Assembly: GCA_030849075.1 (NCBI GenBank) | Contig: JASAOO010003339.1 | Location: forward strand, 1-43,497 | Source: Zelonia costaricensis | Taxonomy: Eukaryota; Euglenozoa; Kinetoplastea; Trypanosomatida; Trypanosomatidae | Direction: 5' to 3' | Length of the DNA stretch: 43,497 bases | Part shown: in pieces, positions 11,032 through 20,081 of the stretch | Layout of the letters: the number at the start of each line of letters is the position of its first letter | Position numbering within the stretch: position 1 is the first letter of the stretch | Notes under the pieces: model-generated | The model's database searches: none | What the model was told of the DNA's origin: nothing | The model's input: the letters and a program-made list of their open reading frames with translations, nothing else | Translations under genes and position numbers: made by a program

Positions 11032-11874
11032 ATGGAGGCCCTGGACAACTACCTCATCGCCCACTACGACGGCTACGCCGTGCGGGAGTGGCTCGAGAAC
11101 AATGTTGATCTCGGTGTGTACATCGCCGCCGCGTACCTCACCTTCGTCTTCAAGGGCCCCGTCCTGGTCGACCTTCTCTTCAAGGGCAACCCGCCGACGA
11201 AGCTCATCAAGATGTGCTGGACGCTGTGGAACATCGGCCTGGCCGTCTTCTCCATGTACGGGGTGTACCACATCGTCCCGCTCTTCATCAACAACCTCCG
11301 CACGTACGGCCAGAAGGACGCTCTGTGCCGCTTCCGCGAAGATGAGTTCTTCACGGGCAAGAACGGTGTTGCGATGGGGCTCTTCTCGCTCTCGAAGCTG
11401 CCCGAGTTCGGCGACACCTTCTTTCTCATCATGGGTGGCAAGCGCAAGCTGCCGTTCCTGTCCTGGTTCCACCACGTCACGATCTTCCTGTACGCGTGGA
11501 TGGCGTACCAGCAGGCCTCCAGCATCTGGATCGTGCTGGCCTCGATCAACTACTTTGTGCACTCGATCATGTACACGTACTTCGCCCTCGCCGAGGCCGG
11601 CTTCAAGAGCCTCGTGAAGCCGTTCGCGATGTACATCACGCTGCTGCAGATCACGCAGATGGTTGTGGGCCTGTACTTCACGTTCTCCTTCATGGTGTAC
11701 CACACGGCGGACCCGGTCGGCTGCAACGGCTCCACAATGGCGCTCGCGCGTGGGCAGTGCATGATCTACTTCTTCAACTTTTACCTCTTCTCGGAGATGT
11801 TCATCAAGGGCTACGTGCTGCCCCGCAAGGCCCCGGCTGTCGAGGCGGCAGCGGCCGGCAAGAAGCAGAAGTGA
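11032..11874 (+). CDS. ELO: ELO-family fatty acid elongase (ELO1-3 group), SXXHH box
   Basis: A 280-residue elongase. It shows YDGYAVREWL near the N-terminus, KLPEFGDT, the box SWFHH (Ser144, His147, His148), INYFVH (His177) and LQITQM. Ser replaces the first histidine of HXXHH, while the remaining catalytic histidines are intact, so it is probably an active ER 3-ketoacyl-CoA synthase. It ends KKQK, a KKXX retrieval signal. A 116-nt segment (11548-11663) is almost identical to elongase 6. The Met at 11032 aligns with the starts of its paralogues. The frame is open for a further 194 codons upstream and includes ATGs, but those codons cross strong pyrimidine tracts and look non-coding. Confidence 0.96.
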   Translation: MEALDNYLIAHYDGYAVREWLENNVDLGVYIAAAYLTFVFKGPVLVDLLFKGNPPTKLIKMCWTLWNIGLAVFSMYGVYHIVPLFINNLRTYGQKDALCRFREDEFFTGKNGVAMGLFSLSKLPEFGDTFFLIMGGKRKLPFLSWFHHVTIFLYAWMAYQQASSIWIVLASINYFVHSIMYTYFALAEAGFKSLVKPFAMYITLLQITQMVVGLYFTFSFMVYHTADPVGCNGSTMALARGQCMIYFFNFYLFSEMFIKGYVLPRKAPAVEAAAAGKKQK

Positions 11875-13290
11875 GAAACAGAAGAGCACATGTAGAGCGA
11901 TGGCCGGAAAGGAAAGGGAGAAGAGGGGGGAACGAACGAAAGACGAGTAGGTCGGCCAACATCACGTAGCCCCAGACCCCCCACCCCCCAGCCTTGGCCC
12001 CCTCCTCCGCACCCGACGTGAAGGGCCTCGCGGGCTCCCTTTCCCTCTCCTCCTTTCTCTGCCTCTCTTTCTATCCCCGCCCACCTCCTCTTCGGGCCCT
12101 CACGCAGGCGCGGCGTTCGGTTTCGGCGGTGCACGGGACGCCTATGTGACGCGAGCGAGTCGCGGTGGACTCGGCCTTTTTCTTGTTTTATCTCCTTTGT
12201 TTGTTTGTTTGTTCTGGTGTGTTTGTTCCATCTCGATCCTGGACCCTGCGTAAAGTGAAGGTGTGCGTGCGTTCGTTTGTGCGTGCGTGTGTGTGTTTGT
12301 GTGTGTGTGTCGGGCTGTGTAAGCACGAGCCCTCTGGCAGCGGTCGGCCATCATGGGGGGACACGATCACCTCCGGGCACTCGCGCCGCGCCAGGCGAAG
12401 ACGGTGCTGCATCAGCCCGACTACCGGGACGGAGAGAATCGAGGGAGAGGCAGACTCTGGTATGTCGAGATGCACACACACACACACACACGCACGCAGA
12501 AGCACGCACGGCCAGGAAGGCGCTCTTGAGCGTGAGAAAGTCTCGCCTGATGAAAGGGGCGGCTTGAGGCGATGAGGTGCACCCCGTGCACACAGCCTCA
12601 CCTGTCCCGCCGACATGCCCCCCTCCCCCGTAAAGTCGATGAAAAAAAAAAGGGAGGAAACAGCGCCGTCAGGAACGGCAGAGACAACGCGAGTCTTTGA
12701 TGAGGCTGAACCACGTAAAACAAAACCGCGACACAGACAGCGGCGTAGAAGCTCAAGGCGCTCGCCAGGGTGCGTGTGAGGGTGCGCGGCCGTGTGGCCG
12801 TGCCCCCTTTTTTTTCTCAGGGACAGCTCAGTCGCGGTGCAGGCGGCCTGTCGCGTGTCGACCGGTGCACAGTTCTCGTCCTGTCAACGCTTCGACGTCG
12901 TCATGCGTGTCCGCACGCTTAGTCGAGGCCACCCCGTGCGGCCACTGTGGCCGCTCCCACGGTGTAGAGGTGCGCCAGTCCGCCGGCGTCTCCCTGTAGA
13001 GTTCCACCAGAGACTCCCCGCTACCCTCTTTCAACTCGTCTTCTCGCTCTGCACAACCACACACGCCCGCACACGCACGCAGTCCGAGCCACCCTCCTTT
13101 AAAGAAGCGCAAACACACGCCACGCACGTCACACGCCTCCACTCACCCACCCGCCTACTATTCCCCAAATCACCCACCGCTCTCACCTGTGCCTATATCC
13201 TCAGAAAACAGAAGAGAATTAAGCAACGGAACGCCCCCTCCCCTTTCACCCCCTCCTCCCCTCCTCCCCTTCCCCCCCCCTCTCGCAATC
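11875..13290. other. Spacer between elongases 4 and 5, no gene seen
   Basis: This is the shortest spacer in the elongase array. A purine-rich stretch follows the stop (about 11904-11946). It also has a TTTG repeat (about 12197-12213), TG runs near 12285-12310, a CA run (12475-12491) and pyrimidine tracts near the next gene. No gene recognised. Confidence 0.7.
13180..13285 (+). promoter_or_regulatory. Candidate trans-splice acceptor and C/T block before elongase 5
   Basis: A pyrimidine stretch ends at AG 13203-13204, which would give a 5' UTR of about 87 nt. Further AGs lie up to 13223. From 13233 to 13285 the sequence is almost pure C/T with no AG before the ATG at 13291, so it should be retained in the mRNA. 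Confidence 0.45.
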
Positions 13291-14148
13291 ATGCAGTGGA
13301 TCGACAACTGGGGCGCGAAGAACTACGACGGCTACGCGTTCAAGCAGTGGCTGCTCGACAACCACGATATCGCCATCTACGTCGCGGTCGCCTACTGCAC
13401 CTTCGTGCACCAGGCCCCGAAGCTCGTGTCCAAGTACCTGAACCTGCCGGCGAACGCCAAGAACAGCGCGCTGGTGCCGGTCATCAACAAGACGTGGGCG
13501 GTCTGGAACATCCTTCTGTCAGCCTTCGCCTTCTACGGCACGACGCGCACCGTGCCGCCGCTGCTGTACAACCTCAAGACGTACGGCCTGCACGACACCC
13601 TCTGCACGTTCCGCCCCGATGAGTTCTACACGTCCGACGTCGGCGTGGCGCTCGGTCTCTTCACCATCTCGAAGGTGCCGGAGTTCGGTGACACCTTCTT
13701 CCTGGTGCTGAAGGGCACCAAGCTGCGCTTCCTCTCGTGGTTCCACCACACCGCCATGTTCCTGTACGTCTGGCTGTCGTACGAGACGGGCAGCAGCACG
13801 CTCATCTGCGCCGCGGCGATGAACTACTTCGTGCACACGATCATGTACTTCTACTTCTTCCTGTCCGAGGCCGGCTTCCGCAACCTCGCCCGCCCGTTCG
13901 CCATGTACATCACGATGCTGCAGCTGGTGCAGATGATCGGCGTCATGTTTGTGTCTGGCTACGTGATTGTGCAGAAGTACATCCTTGCCGGCCAGGGCAT
14001 CCAGGAGGGGATGGCGGGCTCCTGCTCGGGTACGACGATGGCGACGGCACGCCTGCAGCTTGGCATCTACACGGCCTTCCTGTACCTCTTCGGTGAGATG
14101 TTCCTGAACAACCACGTGCGCCCGCGCCCGGCCAAGAAGGCGGATTAG
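13291..14148 (+). CDS. ELO: ELO-family fatty acid elongase (ELO1-3 group), SXXHH box
   Basis: A 285-residue elongase with MQWIDNW start, YDGYAFKQWL, KVPEFGDT, the box SWFHH (Ser149, His152, His153) and MNYFVH (His182). The usual LQxxQM appears as LQLVQM. About seven membrane segments and a KKAD tail (canonical KKXX) place it in the ER. It shares the SGYV turn with elongase 6 and groups with elongases 3, 4 and 6. As in its neighbours, Ser takes the place of the first histidine of the box; the other catalytic histidines are intact. The first ATG after the C/T block is used; the open frame further up lies across the splice signals. Substrate chain length is not readable. Confidence 0.96.
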   Translation: MQWIDNWGAKNYDGYAFKQWLLDNHDIAIYVAVAYCTFVHQAPKLVSKYLNLPANAKNSALVPVINKTWAVWNILLSAFAFYGTTRTVPPLLYNLKTYGLHDTLCTFRPDEFYTSDVGVALGLFTISKVPEFGDTFFLVLKGTKLRFLSWFHHTAMFLYVWLSYETGSSTLICAAAMNYFVHTIMYFYFFLSEAGFRNLARPFAMYITMLQLVQMIGVMFVSGYVIVQKYILAGQGIQEGMAGSCSGTTMATARLQLGIYTAFLYLFGEMFLNNHVRPRPAKKAD

Positions 14149-16251
14149 GGTGGCGTCCCCGCCCCAGTCCGCGCGCGTCCTTCGCTAGGTGCTTTGACCG
14201 AAGAAGTGACGCTCCCTCTTGGGGCCCGCTCTTGCATCTTCACACATGCCCAATGTTGACCACGGCACCACGCGCCCCGGTCTCGCCCTCTCCTCTTTAT
14301 TCATCTGAGTGAGGCGAGCGCGAGCGCAGCGACGGCGCGTTCCACATGGTGCGACTGTGTGTGTGTGTGTCGCGGCTGTGTGACTGTGTGCATGCATGCG
14401 TGCGCGGGTTTGTTTGCGTTTGCGGTGTTGGTTGGTTCAGGTAGCACCCTCGCTGTTGGAGGCGCCGGTATCTCCTTTCCCCCCCCCCCCTCCCTTGTCG
14501 ATCTCGCATTTGTTGCTCGCTCTTCTGTTGTTCGTTTTTTTTTTGTGTGTTGACCTTGCCCACTCTTGGCGCTTGGCTAGCCGGCTGCGTCGGTGCGCGT
14601 GTGAGTGAGTCGGTGTGAGAGAGTGAGAAGATGACGCAGTGGGAAGGGGAGGAACGGGGGAGGGAAAGATGAGTGGACGCTTCAGTGTCAGCAACCCCAA
14701 GTCCCATCTTGCGGCACGCTGATGCGCGGGGTGAGTTGGGGTCTGGTGGGGTGCGCGATGTGCCACGACCACCACGGCCACCCGACGTTCCAACCTCCAT
14801 CCTCCCCCTCCTTCCCCCCCGGCCTCTCTCCTCCCCGGCCCCCTCTCCGCATGGTCGTGGCGCTTCTTTACTGGCCTCCCCGTGTTTCTCAGTGGCTGAG
14901 TGAGGAAGCTTGGCAGAGTGTTTGCTTGTGGGCTTTCTTCGTTCTCTTCTTAGGTGTAATGTGCTGATGTTGTTGTTTTGTTTGTGGTGCACCTCTAACA
15001 TGTCTGCGTTCTTGCGTGTACGCCGTGTTGGGGCACCCTACAAGGCGTTTCCCGCACCAGGCTACACGGCGCGATAGGTCACACACTGACAGACACACAC
15101 ACGCACACACACTGACTTACGCCCCCCTCCCCCCTCCCCGCCCACCCCCACTTCAATCTCGATTTAAACCACTGCCATCTTCGTCTGCACTCCTCCGGAC
15201 ATGTTTCTCTTTTTCTTCTTCGCCCTTTGGTTCTTCTTCTTCTTCTTTCCCCCCCCTCTCTCCCCCTCTCCATCCCTGCCGGCCGGCCGGCCTGCTGTCG
15301 CTCTTGTCCCACGTCGTTCGGTCACGTTCCTCTTCGCCGCCGCCGTCGCCGTCCAACTTCCAGAAGAGGAAAGCCAGAAAACACGCGCACAGAGAGGGGC
15401 CAAGGGGTCGTGTCCACGGCGTGCCCGCCGCACACACACACACACACACTCACACACCGTTCATCTCTGGCCTCTCTCTCACACACTGCGTTCTTCTCTG
15501 TTTCCCCTTCCTCTGCCGCGTTGAAGGTGCCCAACGAGATCTGGCGGCCCCCGATTGTTTGTGCTTTACTTCACTTCACCTCCTTTTTTTTTCGATTTTG
15601 TTTTGCACCCCACGCCTGTAGTGAGGCACGTTCTTCGTCTACGGCGCGGTGCACTGGTAGGTGGCCACATCACACACACACACACTCACACAATCACAAG
15701 CACACATACGCACGCACACTCACTCAGGAAGACATGCGACACCACGCGCTTCAGTCTTCAGGCCTCTTCTTTTCTTTTCTTCAAGTGCTCTCGACCTCAA
15801 CAGCAAGGCCTGTGTCTGTTGCCGGCGAGAGTGCATGCTGATGTGCCTATGTGTGTGTGTGTGTGTGCGTGCGTGTGCGTCCACTCCAGGTCTCCTTGTC
15901 CTCTTTTTTTCCTTCTTCGTCTGTCTGCCACTGCAAGTGATCTGATGAACACGACTGCCTCTTGCCCTCTTTTGTGTCGCCCCCCCCCCCTGTCAGTGCT
16001 CTGTCCTTCCCCTTGAAATCCGCATGGGTGCGCGTGGTTGGGAGGCGCACGTGGCCGATGCTTGAGATCATCCTTGTCAGTCCCCCTTTTTTTTGTGTTG
16101 GTGCGGTTCTGTTTTGTTTTTCTTCCTCTCCGTCCCTGTGTGCTCTCGTGCATTAGTGTCTGTGAGTGTCTGTGTGTGTGTGCCTTGTTTCCCCCTTTTC
16201 ACCCGTGTATGAGCGTGCAAGGGGTGCGCGTGTGGTGTGGGTGGGCGTGAA

Positions 16252-16361
16252 TGTGTGTGTGTGTGTGTGTGAGCCACGACACGCGCGTGACGCGGAGGCG
16301 GAGGTGGCCCACACGCATGAGCGGGGGGCACACCCATGCCCACTCACACACACACACACAC
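16252..16361 (+). repeat. (TG)n/(CA)n inverted repeat
   Basis: A TG run (16252-16271) and a CA run (16345-16361) are complementary over about 17 bp with a loop of about 73 nt. The orientation, TG first and then CA, is the same as in the repeats at 9891-9971 and 18601-18661. Confidence 0.5.
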
Positions 16362-17059
16362 GCTCCACTGCACGCAGTGAAACAAGAAGCATACAAATGC
16401 GTGGGTCCGTCCCCCGCCCCTGCCCCCCCCCCTTACGCGCACGAGCTACGAGAGGGAGCAACATGGGGAGGGAGCCAGCCCCGCGTACAAGAAAAGAAAA
16501 AAGGGAAAACCCCCAAACCATCTACAAACACACAAAGAGGAACAACAAAACGAATACTGCGGCGGCGGCGGGAAAAAAGAGGGGGAGGAGCGAATGTGAA
16601 CGCCATGAGCGGCTTCCTCCCCCCTTCCCCTACCGCACGTGTCGCATGTGGTCGCGGAGGAGCTCACCGCGCCTTCAACGGGGGAGAGGGCACGCGGCGC
16701 GCCCTCCCCCTCTCTGCCAGCGGGTGGTAGGGAACGCACGCACAGGCGGTGTGGCGTGATGCACTTTTTTCTTGTGTGTGTGTGTGTGCAGTACGCGCGA
16801 GTACGCGCGGAGGAAAGGCCGTTCCTCTCTTCCACTCCACTCCTCGTGATGCCGCTCGCTCCGCCCCTCTGCCATCCACTGCCTCTGCAACAACGCTTGT
16901 ACGCCTGATTTCGTTGCCCCTTTTTTTTCCGCTCCTATTGCGCTGCTCGATGTCACACCACTCAAACACAAACGCCCACACGACGTCTGGACTCCTCTGC
17001 GCGCCCACCCGCCCCCCCCCTCCCCTCTCCACACACACACACACACACACACACATCAG

Positions 17060-17150
17060 TGACGCGTGCCTTCTAGCCCCTCCTGCCTTACCTCCTCACC
17101 TCACATCTACATTCCAGTTCGTTTCTGTCCCCCCCCCTCCACCTCTTGCA
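17060..17150 (+). promoter_or_regulatory. Candidate trans-splice acceptor and C/T block before elongase 6
   Basis: A pyrimidine-rich stretch leads to AG at 17116-17117, giving a 5' UTR of about 46 nt. A C-rich block (about 17121-17150) follows with no AG before the ATG. Confidence 0.45.
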
Positions 17151-17163
17151 CCCAATCATCACC

Positions 17164-18012
17164 ATGCAGTGGCTTGACGACTACGGCGACAAGCGCTACG
17201 ACGGCCACGCCGTGCAGCAGTGGCTGGCGAGCAACACGGACGTGTGCGTGTACATCGCCGGCGCCTACCTCGCCTTCGTCTTCACCGGTCCGCAGATTAT
17301 GGAGACGCTCTTCCACGGCAAGCCGCCGGTCGGCCTCATCAAGAAGGCGTGGGCGGTGTGGAACATCGGCCTGTCCGTCTTCTCCCTCTACGGCTGGCTG
17401 CGCGTGCTGCCGCCGCTGCTGCGCCACCTGATGAACGAGGGCCTGCACGACACGCTCTGCACGTTCCACGAGGACGAGTTTTACACGACGAAGGTCGGCT
17501 TTGCGATTGGCATGTTCGCCATCTCGAAGCTGCCCGAGTTTATCGACACGGTGTTCCTGCTCATGAAGGGCGTGAAGCTGAGCTTCCTGTCGTGGTTTCA
17601 CCACGTGACGACGTATCTCTTCGCGTGGTACAGCTACCAGCAAGGGACTAGCATCTTCATCTGCGCCGCCGCCATGAACTACTTTGTGCACTCGATCATG
17701 TACATGTACTTCGCCCTCTCCGAGGCCGGCTTCAAGAACCTCGTGAAGCCGTTCGCGATGTACATCACGCTGCTGCAGATCACGCAGATGGTCGGCGGGC
17801 TCTTCGTGTCTGGCTACGTGGTGCTGCAGCGGCTGCAGGACGAGCCGTCCAAGCCGAGCAGCTGCCCTGGCACATCCCTCTCCACAGCCCGCACGCAGCT
17901 CGTCATCTACATCTTCAACTTCTACCTCTTCTCCGAGATGTTCGTCAAGGGCTACATCCTGCCCCGCAAGCCCGCCGCCGCGCGCGCCGCGCCGGCGAAG
18001 AAGGCGGAGTGA
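17164..18012 (+). CDS. ELO: ELO-family fatty acid elongase (ELO1-3 group), SXXHH box
   Basis: A 282-residue elongase. It begins MQWLDDYG and contains YDGHAVQQWL, KLPEFIDT, the box SWFHH (Ser143, His146, His147), MNYFVH (His176) and LQITQM, with about seven membrane segments. It ends KKAE, a canonical ER-retrieval signal. It is expected to be an ER condensing enzyme of the stepwise elongation pathway. The region 17677-17792 is nearly identical at the nucleotide level to elongase 4, and all three differences are amino-acid changing. An upstream in-frame ATG at 17146 would add six residues (MHPIIT); 17164 is preferred because it aligns with the MQW starts of elongases 3 and 5. Confidence 0.95.
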   Translation: MQWLDDYGDKRYDGHAVQQWLASNTDVCVYIAGAYLAFVFTGPQIMETLFHGKPPVGLIKKAWAVWNIGLSVFSLYGWLRVLPPLLRHLMNEGLHDTLCTFHEDEFYTTKVGFAIGMFAISKLPEFIDTVFLLMKGVKLSFLSWFHHVTTYLFAWYSYQQGTSIFICAAAMNYFVHSIMYMYFALSEAGFKNLVKPFAMYITLLQITQMVGGLFVSGYVVLQRLQDEPSKPSSCPGTSLSTARTQLVIYIFNFYLFSEMFVKGYILPRKPAAARAAPAKKAE

Positions 18013-18596
18013 GAGCCGAGAGAGAGAGGGATGGGGCGTGGCAAGCGCGATGAAGAAAGTGGTGGCGGAATGATGGCGACGCTCGTGGCGATCCGCGCCC
18101 AGCGGTGCCGGACTGGGGAGGGGTGGGGGAAGGGAGGGGGCGGGGGCAGAAGGAGGTGACCGCGTGCGTGAAGCCCGGTGATAGAAGAGGGGGGAAGGCG
18201 ACGGACACCGCGGTGTGCTCGCTACGGCACGCGCAACAGCCGCCCCGTCCCCCACCCCTCCTGTGTGTCATCCGGCACCGCTTCCGCCTGCACCACCTGC
18301 GTACCCCCCCCCCTTTCCCTCTCCCTGTCGTGCAGGACCGCACACAGAGCCGTCTCTTCCCCCTCCCCCCTCCCCCTCCCCACCTTCCCGCCCTACTCAC
18401 TCCCACCCCCACCCGACTTCTTCTTGTTCACTTCTCGATTCTCTTCCCCCCCCCTCCCTCCCCTTGGCGCATTTAAGCCTGCATCTTCTACAAGATAGAA
18501 TTGCAGACGCCTCTTCCTGTTTTTTGGGGGGTCTTTCTTTTTCGGTGTGTGCGTTGGCAAGTGTGTGTGTTTGTGTGCGATTGTGGGGGGTGCATC

Positions 18597-18600
<4 letters not shown>

Positions 18601-18627
<27 letters not shown>

Positions 18628-18661
18628 TTGATGTGGTTGCACACACACACACACACACACA
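18601..18661 (+). repeat. (TG)13/(CA)11 perfect inverted repeat
   Basis: Twenty-six nt of TG (18601-18626), a 13-nt loop (18627-18639) and 22 nt of CA (18640-18661) form a perfect 22-bp potential hairpin. In the transcript it would fall in the 3' region of elongase 6. Confidence 0.8.
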
Positions 18662-19956
18662 AAGGCGGAGACACCACCACGACACCTCCCCCTCTTCGTT
18701 TTCTTCACGCTTAAGCCCTCACCTGCTTCTCTGCGAACCCAACCCCCGTCTTGTCGAATGGGGATGAGAGCGCAACACGCGAGGCAGTTCTGGGCGGGGC
18801 GCGAGTGTCGCACGCTCAGCAAGGGTGAAGCAAAGCGAGGGGCTGCGACGGACGAAAAGGCGCAGTGCCACGTTGCCACACACGCGTGAATGCGTGTGTG
18901 TGTGTGTGTTTCGGCATAGATGCAGCAGAAAGCCACGGGTGTTTGCGGCGTATCTCTAGCGTTCCCAGTTTTTAAAAAAAGAAATCAAAAAAAAAGAGGT
19001 AGGGGTCCGACGCGGCGGAGGTACGATAGGGTCCACATGGTGCATCGTTCCGAGCTGTGCCTGTGTGTTTGTGCGTGTGTGTGTGTGTGTGTGTGTGTTG
19101 TGCCGGCAGCAGTGGCGAGTATGTGTTTTCTTGTGTGTTTGTTGCCCGGCAGTGTCACATTGCAGAGTCGACAAGAGAGAGGGAAAGGGGGCGAGTGTGG
19201 AAGACATGGGAACTGGTATGTCCTCTTCGCCAACCTCTGTGGTCCCCCTCTGTGGTGTGCGTACGTCGGCGGCTTCAGACTCCCTTCCTAGCCACGCCCA
19301 CACGCATACACGCACACTTTGTTTTGGCACGTACACACAAACAGCAGCCGCAGACCAAGAGGCTCGTGCTGTCGTCATCCTTTCCACGCCACGGCTCCGC
19401 AGCCCGAAAGCGGGGTATGGGAAAGACACCACATGTTCTTTGGCGAACGGAGTCCACTAAAGCCCCCCCACCCCCCACCCCCACCCCCGAAAAAAAAACC
19501 CACAACGCACGTAGAATGAGGTGTGATCAGAAGAGGCGCAGGCGCCGATAGCGCGTAACGACTACACGTTCAGCACTCGGAGCTTCACCGTTCTGACGTG
19601 GAGTGGCGCTTTGCTGTGATGAAAAGCGACCGGTGACGGCACCGCAGCCTCCCACGCCTCGGGTACGTGCGGCAACGACTGCTCCCCTCCGCTCTTCCAC
19701 GTGCTCCTGAGTGGTGGCTCCTTTTCTGTTTCTCTGCCCCGACCTATGGCGGGTATGGATGTGAAACAGCGCTGCGTCAGCCTCCCCTCCCTCCCATCCC
19801 TCCTCGCTTGCCACATCGTGTGTGGATGCTCCACAATCCTCCCGCACACTTCATCCCGCTGCCTCCCTTTGCGTTCCTCTTTTTCCCCTCTCAACTCCCT
19901 CCGCCTCCCAACACGACATTCTTGTGCATATCGCCCAGCTCACTGCAACTTGCGCC

Positions 19957-20078
19957 ACTTCCTTCCCCCCCCCTTATCCACGCTTAGCTTCCACCAATCG
20001 CAGAAACTCGATCTTCTGCACCCTCCCCCATCTTACTACTCACACTCACTCCGCCCCACCCCACCCCCCGCCGCCTTC
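19957..20078 (+). promoter_or_regulatory. Trans-splice acceptor candidates and C/T block before elongase-like gene 7
   Basis: A strong pyrimidine tract (from about 19957) is followed by AG at 19986-19987 and again at 20002-20003, giving a 5' UTR of 78 to 95 nt. A further C-rich block (20048-20078) sits just before the ATG with no AG in between. Confidence 0.5.
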
Positions 20079-20081
20079 GCA

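Larger units (their letters stand above)
14149..17163. other. Spacer between elongases 5 and 6, no gene seen
   Basis: Low-complexity throughout, with no convincing gene on either strand. TG runs lie at 14357-14370, 15850-15866, 16252-16271 and 16775-16789. CA runs lie at 15430-15450, 15669-15688, 16345-16361 and 17030-17054. A TTC repeat occurs at about 15232-15246. Many short open frames exist but consist of UTR-like Ser/Pro/His/Thr repeats. Confidence 0.7.
18013..20081. other. Spacer between elongases 6 and 7, no gene seen
   Basis: A GA-rich stretch follows the stop (18012-18033). The spacer holds a long TG/CA inverted repeat (18601-18661), TG runs at 18895-18909 and about 19077-19098, and a C-rich run of CCCCCA units (about 19465-19490). 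The frame open into elongase 7 from 19701 crosses the splice signals. No gene recognised. Confidence 0.7.

Noticed and set aside
14297..15001. 234-codon antisense frame in the elongase 5-6 spacer
   Set aside because: Low-complexity Arg/Glu/Thr/His sequence that translates microsatellites; no domain and wrong strand.
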